This document shows, piece by piece, positions 23,149 to 23,789 of a DNA stretch of 23,789 nucleotides. The translations under genes and the position numbers were made by a program. The stretch comes from JAKEGK01 sp036507695 (lineage in GTDB: Bacteria > Pseudomonadota > Gammaproteobacteria > SZUA-152). Location: the NCBI GenBank assembly GCA_036507695.1, contig DATCIR010000229.1:1-23789 (forward strand). Reading direction: 5' to 3'. Numbering within the stretch: the stretch's first letter is position 1; each line of letters opens with the position of its first letter. The notes below the pieces were generated by a model. It saw only the letters and a program-made list of their open reading frames with translations. It had not been told where the DNA came from and made no database searches.

Positions 23149-23789
23149 AGTTGAAGCTAACACAACATATGCTGACAACGGCGATATTACTGGCCGGCTT
23201 TGCCATCACCGGAACCGGTCTCGTAGCCTTTGCCTATGAGAAGACCAAGGTCCGCATCGCCCAGTCGGAACGCGAAGCCCTGCTGCGCAGCCTGCACTCC
23301 GTCGTTAACCCGGAACATTTCAATAATGATTTATTCAATGACCAGATCTTAGTGACCTCACAACCCTACCTGGGAAGCAAACAGCCGCTGCCCGTATTCC
23401 GGGCGCGTAATAACGGCCAACCTTTTGCGGCGGTTATTACCGCGGTTGCGCCTGATGGCTACAATGGCGACATCAAACTTTTGATCGGCATCCGCTATGA
23501 CGGGTCCATTACCGGTGTGCGCGTTATCAGTCATCAAGAAACTCCGGGATTGGGAGACTACATTGAAATCCGGCGCAGTAACTGGATATTAACTTTTAAC
23601 GATCGCAGTATCGGCAATCCGGAGCAAAAGTACTGGAAGGTCAAACGTGACGGCGGTTATTTCGATCAGCTTACCGGCGCCACCATCACGCCACGCGCAA
23701 TTGTCAAGGCAGTGGCGAAAGCATTAGAGTATTATGCGTTAAATAAAGACGCGTTGTTCACGGCGCCCAGTACAACATTGGCTGATCAA
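23145..23789 (+). CDS. rsxG: RsxG/RnfG, FMN-binding subunit (partial, runs off window end)
   Basis: RsxG is a membrane-anchored, mostly periplasmic subunit with covalently bound FMN, related to NqrC. The first 215 codons are present and no stop is reached. A basic start (VKLKLTQHML) is followed by one membrane helix (about 11-30) and the FMN-binding domain. That domain has IGIRYDGSITGVRVISHQET (about 115-133), TPGLGDYIE and the flavinylation motif TGATIT, with T180 the likely FMN site. The GTG at 23145 is nine bases after GGAGAG; an in-frame ATG at 23169 is possible but would shorten the basic N-terminus. rsxE and nth, frequent next genes, would lie outside. Confidence 0.94.
   Translation, partial: MKLKLTQHMLTTAILLAGFAITGTGLVAFAYEKTKVRIAQSEREALLRSLHSVVNPEHFNNDLFNDQILVTSQPYLGSKQPLPVFRARNNGQPFAAVITAVAPDGYNGDIKLLIGIRYDGSITGVRVISHQETPGLGDYIEIRRSNWILTFNDRSIGNPEQKYWKVKRDGGYFDQLTGATITPRAIVKAVAKALEYYALNKDALFTAPSTTLADQ

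Overview
This 23.8 kb window is a chromosomal segment of a non-enteric gammaproteobacterium, moderate in G+C by eye. Three things point there. The order tRNA-Tyr, tRNA-Gly, tRNA-Thr, tuf is the arrangement of that class. An hda / perM / CDP-alcohol phosphatidyltransferase / DUF2066 block sits divergent to purM-purN. A dcd-apbC block sits divergent to metG and is followed by an rsx/rnf operon. Nearly every gene is a housekeeping gene in a familiar context. No integrase, phage gene, CRISPR array, toxin-antitoxin pair or defence island was found.

Left part (1-3212): the 5' end of tuf (minus strand, cut by the window edge) follows a three-tRNA operon (Tyr-GTA, Gly-TCC, Thr-GGT) whose spacers carry small tandem duplications. 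Divergent from it is an iron-sulfur class I fumarase. Convergent to the fumarase is a broken UPF0114/YqhA-type membrane-protein gene with its 5' part missing and a frameshift. Next (3213-7646): a large PAS-PAS-GGDEF-EAL cyclic-di-GMP enzyme with all main catalytic motifs visible, a 505-base stretch rich in inverted repeats, a small DUF4398-type lipoprotein, and an ArsC-family reductase followed by a WrbA-type flavoprotein.

Middle (7647-14722): an unrecognised 118-residue protein, then the minus-strand operon DUF2066 -> CDP-alcohol phosphatidyltransferase -> PerM-type AI-2E permease -> Hda. It is divergent from purM-purN (purine synthesis) and a DUF3108 exported protein. Right (14719-23789): dcd and apbC on the minus strand, with a 15-bp tandem repeat in the dcd leader, then metG and the electron-transport operon rsxA-B-C-D-G. 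rsxG runs off the window end. The rsx genes are tightly packed with overlapping stop/start codons.

I did not find a convincing new multi-gene system. The observations I rate highest are small. The visible part of tuf uses only ACG for Thr and only GCG for Ala, which is odd for such a highly expressed gene. The dcd leader holds a tandem repeat that repeats a Shine-Dalgarno-like core. GGGGACA-type repeats occur at three places, two of them as a 12-bp inverted pair around metG. A 16-codon mini-ORF appears to couple rsxD to rsxG. The yqhA-like gene is decayed. DUF3108 and dcd share a CTAG that supplies both stop codons.
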